From positions 1 to 7,226 of the forward strand of contig JAEZZE010000318.1 of assembly GCA_023418755.1 (NCBI GenBank): a stretch of 7,226 bases of DNA, written 5' to 3'. A program made the translations under genes and the position numbers. This stretch comes from Bacillota bacterium. Lineage in GTDB: Bacteria > Bacillota > Bacilli > Paenibacillales > Paenibacillaceae. The notes beneath the pieces were generated by a model. The model worked only from the letters and a program-made list of their open reading frames with translations, ran no database searches and was not told the origin of the DNA. Below, piece after piece: positions 5,962 through 7,226 of the stretch; within the stretch, counting starts at the first letter, position 1; every line of letters begins with the position of its first letter.

Positions 5962-7226
5962 ATGCGATTACCACGATCATCGACCGGTTTCAGGCCATTC
6001 GCGCTCTTCGCGCTGATCGCCGCCCTGTTGGTCGGACCGCTCTCGCTCGCGCCTTCGACGGCGTCCGCGGCGTCGGCTTTCGCGCAGACGCCAGCTTCGG
6101 GCTTCAGCAGCCAATCGGGCATTCAACTCGAGAATTCGAGCGAAGGCGGCCAGAACGTCGCGTTCGTCGACAACGGCGATTACATCGCCTTTACCGGCAT
6201 GGATTTCGGAGCGGGGGCATCTTCCTTCCAGGCGCGGGTAGCCAGCAATGCGTCGGGCGGCAATATCGAGCTGCGCCTGGGCAGCCAGAACGGCACGCTG
6301 ATCGGCACGTGCGCGGTGCCGGGAACAGGCGGCTGGCAGAACTGGATGACGGTTACGTGTCCGGTTAACGGGAATCCAAGCGGCGCGCAGACGCTGTACC
6401 TGAAGTTTACGGGGGGCGCCGGCAATCTGTTTAACGTACTATGGTTCAAATTCGCGGGCGGGCTGTCCGCGTTCACCCGGATCGAAGCGGAAAGCTACAG
6501 CAGTCAGTCGGGCATCCAGCTCGAGCCTTCGAGCGAGGGCGGCCAGAACGTCGCGTTCATCGATAACGGCGATTACATTTCGTTCGCCGGGGTCGATTTC
6601 GGCAGCGGAGCGGCTTCCTTCCGGGGGAGGGTAGCCAGCAACGCGGCGGGAGGCAATATCGAACTGCGTCTGGGCAGTCAGAACGGTACGCTGATCGGTA
6701 CGTGCGCGGTGCCGGGAACGGGCGGCTGGCAGAACTGGACGACGGTCTCTTGCCCCGTCAGCGGCGCCTCGGGCGTTCACGACCTGTATTTGAAATTTAC
6801 CGGAGGGACCGGCAACTTGTTCAACGTCAACTGGTTCCAATTCGACGCCTCCGGGCCGCAGACGGGCGGGGACGTGGAAGGCAAACTGTTCGCGGGTTAT
6901 CAAGGCTGGTTTAACGCCGCGGGAGACGGTTCTCCGAACGGAGGCTGGATTCATTGGTCGAAAAACAGCAACGCTCCGACGGCCAACGTTAACGTCAACT
7001 TCGAGTTGTATCCGGACATCCGCGAATACTCGAAGCTGTATCAGACGAATTTGGCCAACTTCGGCAACGGTACGCAGGCCAAGCTGTTCTCGTCCTACGA
7101 TCAGGAGACGGTCAACAAGCATTTCGAATGGATGCGGACCTACAACATCGACGGGGCCGCGCTGCAGCGCTTCGGCGCCGACGAGAGCGACGTTCCGAAC
7201 AACTGGAAGACGAATCGCGACAGCGT
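5962..7226 (+). CDS. Secreted GH71/99-like glycoside hydrolase with tandem CBM6 modules (3' end outside window)
   Basis: Exported enzyme likely to cleave an extracellular polysaccharide. The start chosen is ATG 5962, with GAGGAGGG (5946-5953) 8 nt upstream; an in-frame ATG at 5944 overlaps that site and is unlikely. The frame stays open to the window end (421 codons). Residues 1-39 are a signal peptide: basic start, hydrophobic 13-30, cleavage probably after ASA at 34-36 or nearby. Two CBM6-type beta-sandwich modules follow (about 48-164 and 173-294). Each has NGDYI, GGWQNW and a closing FNVxWFxF strand. From about 307 (GKLFAGYQGWFN, then GGWIHWSK and YDQETVNKHFEWM), the sequence resembles the start of GH71/99-like catalytic domains, often labelled xylosidase/arabinosidase or endo-mannosidase-like. 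The catalytic acids lie beyond the window. The two binding modules are near copies. The domain call is good; the substrate is unknown. Confidence 0.88.
   Translation, partial: MRLPRSSTGFRPFALFALIAALLVGPLSLAPSTASAASAFAQTPASGFSSQSGIQLENSSEGGQNVAFVDNGDYIAFTGMDFGAGASSFQARVASNASGGNIELRLGSQNGTLIGTCAVPGTGGWQNWMTVTCPVNGNPSGAQTLYLKFTGGAGNLFNVLWFKFAGGLSAFTRIEAESYSSQSGIQLEPSSEGGQNVAFIDNGDYISFAGVDFGSGAASFRGRVASNAAGGNIELRLGSQNGTLIGTCAVPGTGGWQNWTTVSCPVSGASGVHDLYLKFTGGTGNLFNVNWFQFDASGPQTGGDVEGKLFAGYQGWFNAAGDGSPNGGWIHWSKNSNAPTANVNVNFELYPDIREYSKLYQTNLANFGNGTQAKLFSSYDQETVNKHFEWMRTYNIDGAALQRFGADESDVPNNWKTNRDS
6103..6453 (+). repeat. CBM6-type module, copy 1 (within the secreted hydrolase)
   Basis: Residues 48-164. 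By eye it is about four-fifths identical in protein to copy 2 and is clearly similar at DNA level, with a 393-bp offset. Unlike copy 2, it lacks the RIEAE first strand: the aligned residues before FSSQSG are TPAS, from the signal-peptide junction. CBM6 domains usually have EAE there, contributing to a structural metal site. Confidence 0.8.
6481..6843 (+). repeat. CBM6-type module, copy 2 (within the secreted hydrolase)
   Basis: Residues 174-294, beginning IEAESYSSQSG, the canonical CBM6 start. It aligns with copy 1 with one deleted codon near residue 269. Several stretches, such as ELRLGSQNGTLIGT and AVPGTGGWQNW, are unchanged between copies, indicating a recent duplication or gene conversion. 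Confidence 0.85.

Noticed and set aside
6439..7122. Antisense frame opposite the secreted hydrolase
   Set aside because: Arg/Val-rich translation without a domain; the sense frame encodes CBM6 and hydrolase motifs.

Overview
The window reads as a chromosomal carbohydrate-utilisation region of a G+C-rich, spore-former-type Bacillota, most likely Paenibacillus, Cohnella or a close relative. This is inferred from the YesM/YesN-style two-component pair, the strong Shine-Dalgarno sequences, a CcpA-like operator, and a secreted glycoside hydrolase carrying carbohydrate-binding modules. No species can be fixed from the sequence alone. All four supported genes are on the + strand.

Layout: (1) 1-1539 is the 3' part of a GH78 alpha-L-rhamnosidase, cut by the window start. 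(2) 1540-2049 is a gene-free stretch of about 500 bp. It holds an 82-nt nested hairpin followed by five T's (1623-1708), a sigma-A-like promoter with a dyad in its spacer (1791-1819), an 8-bp inverted repeat (1868-1910), and a second weak promoter (-10 at 2006-2011) preceded by two direct repeats exactly 20 bp apart (1946-1979). (3) 2050-3687 encodes a YesN-type response regulator (receiver, degenerate GGDEF-like middle, AraC DNA-binding domain). It overlaps by 8 bp a YesM-type sensor kinase (3680-5488), which ends at a clear intrinsic terminator (5509-5545). (4) 5546-5961 is a second gene-free stretch. It holds a 117-bp element with 8-bp inverted ends enclosing two 52-bp-period repeats, a small dyad, a cre-like site, and three tandem 27-bp repeats each carrying a Shine-Dalgarno-like core. 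(5) 5962 to the window end is the 5' part of a secreted protein with a signal peptide, two nearly duplicate CBM6-type modules and the start of a GH71/99-like catalytic domain.

How the parts may work together (inference): the kinase senses an extracellular sugar or cell-surface signal and phosphorylates the regulator. The regulator binds GATTGCC-type half sites. Two such sites lie just upstream of its own gene and one lies upstream of the secreted hydrolase, which suggests autoregulation plus control of the polysaccharide-degrading enzyme. The cre-like site would add carbon catabolite control. The secreted CBM6-GH71/99-like enzyme would attack a polysaccharide outside the cell, and the GH78 enzyme would remove terminal rhamnose from side chains or fragments. 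No sugar transporter is visible in the window.

No wholly new system is evident. The most unusual material lies in the two long intergenic regions.
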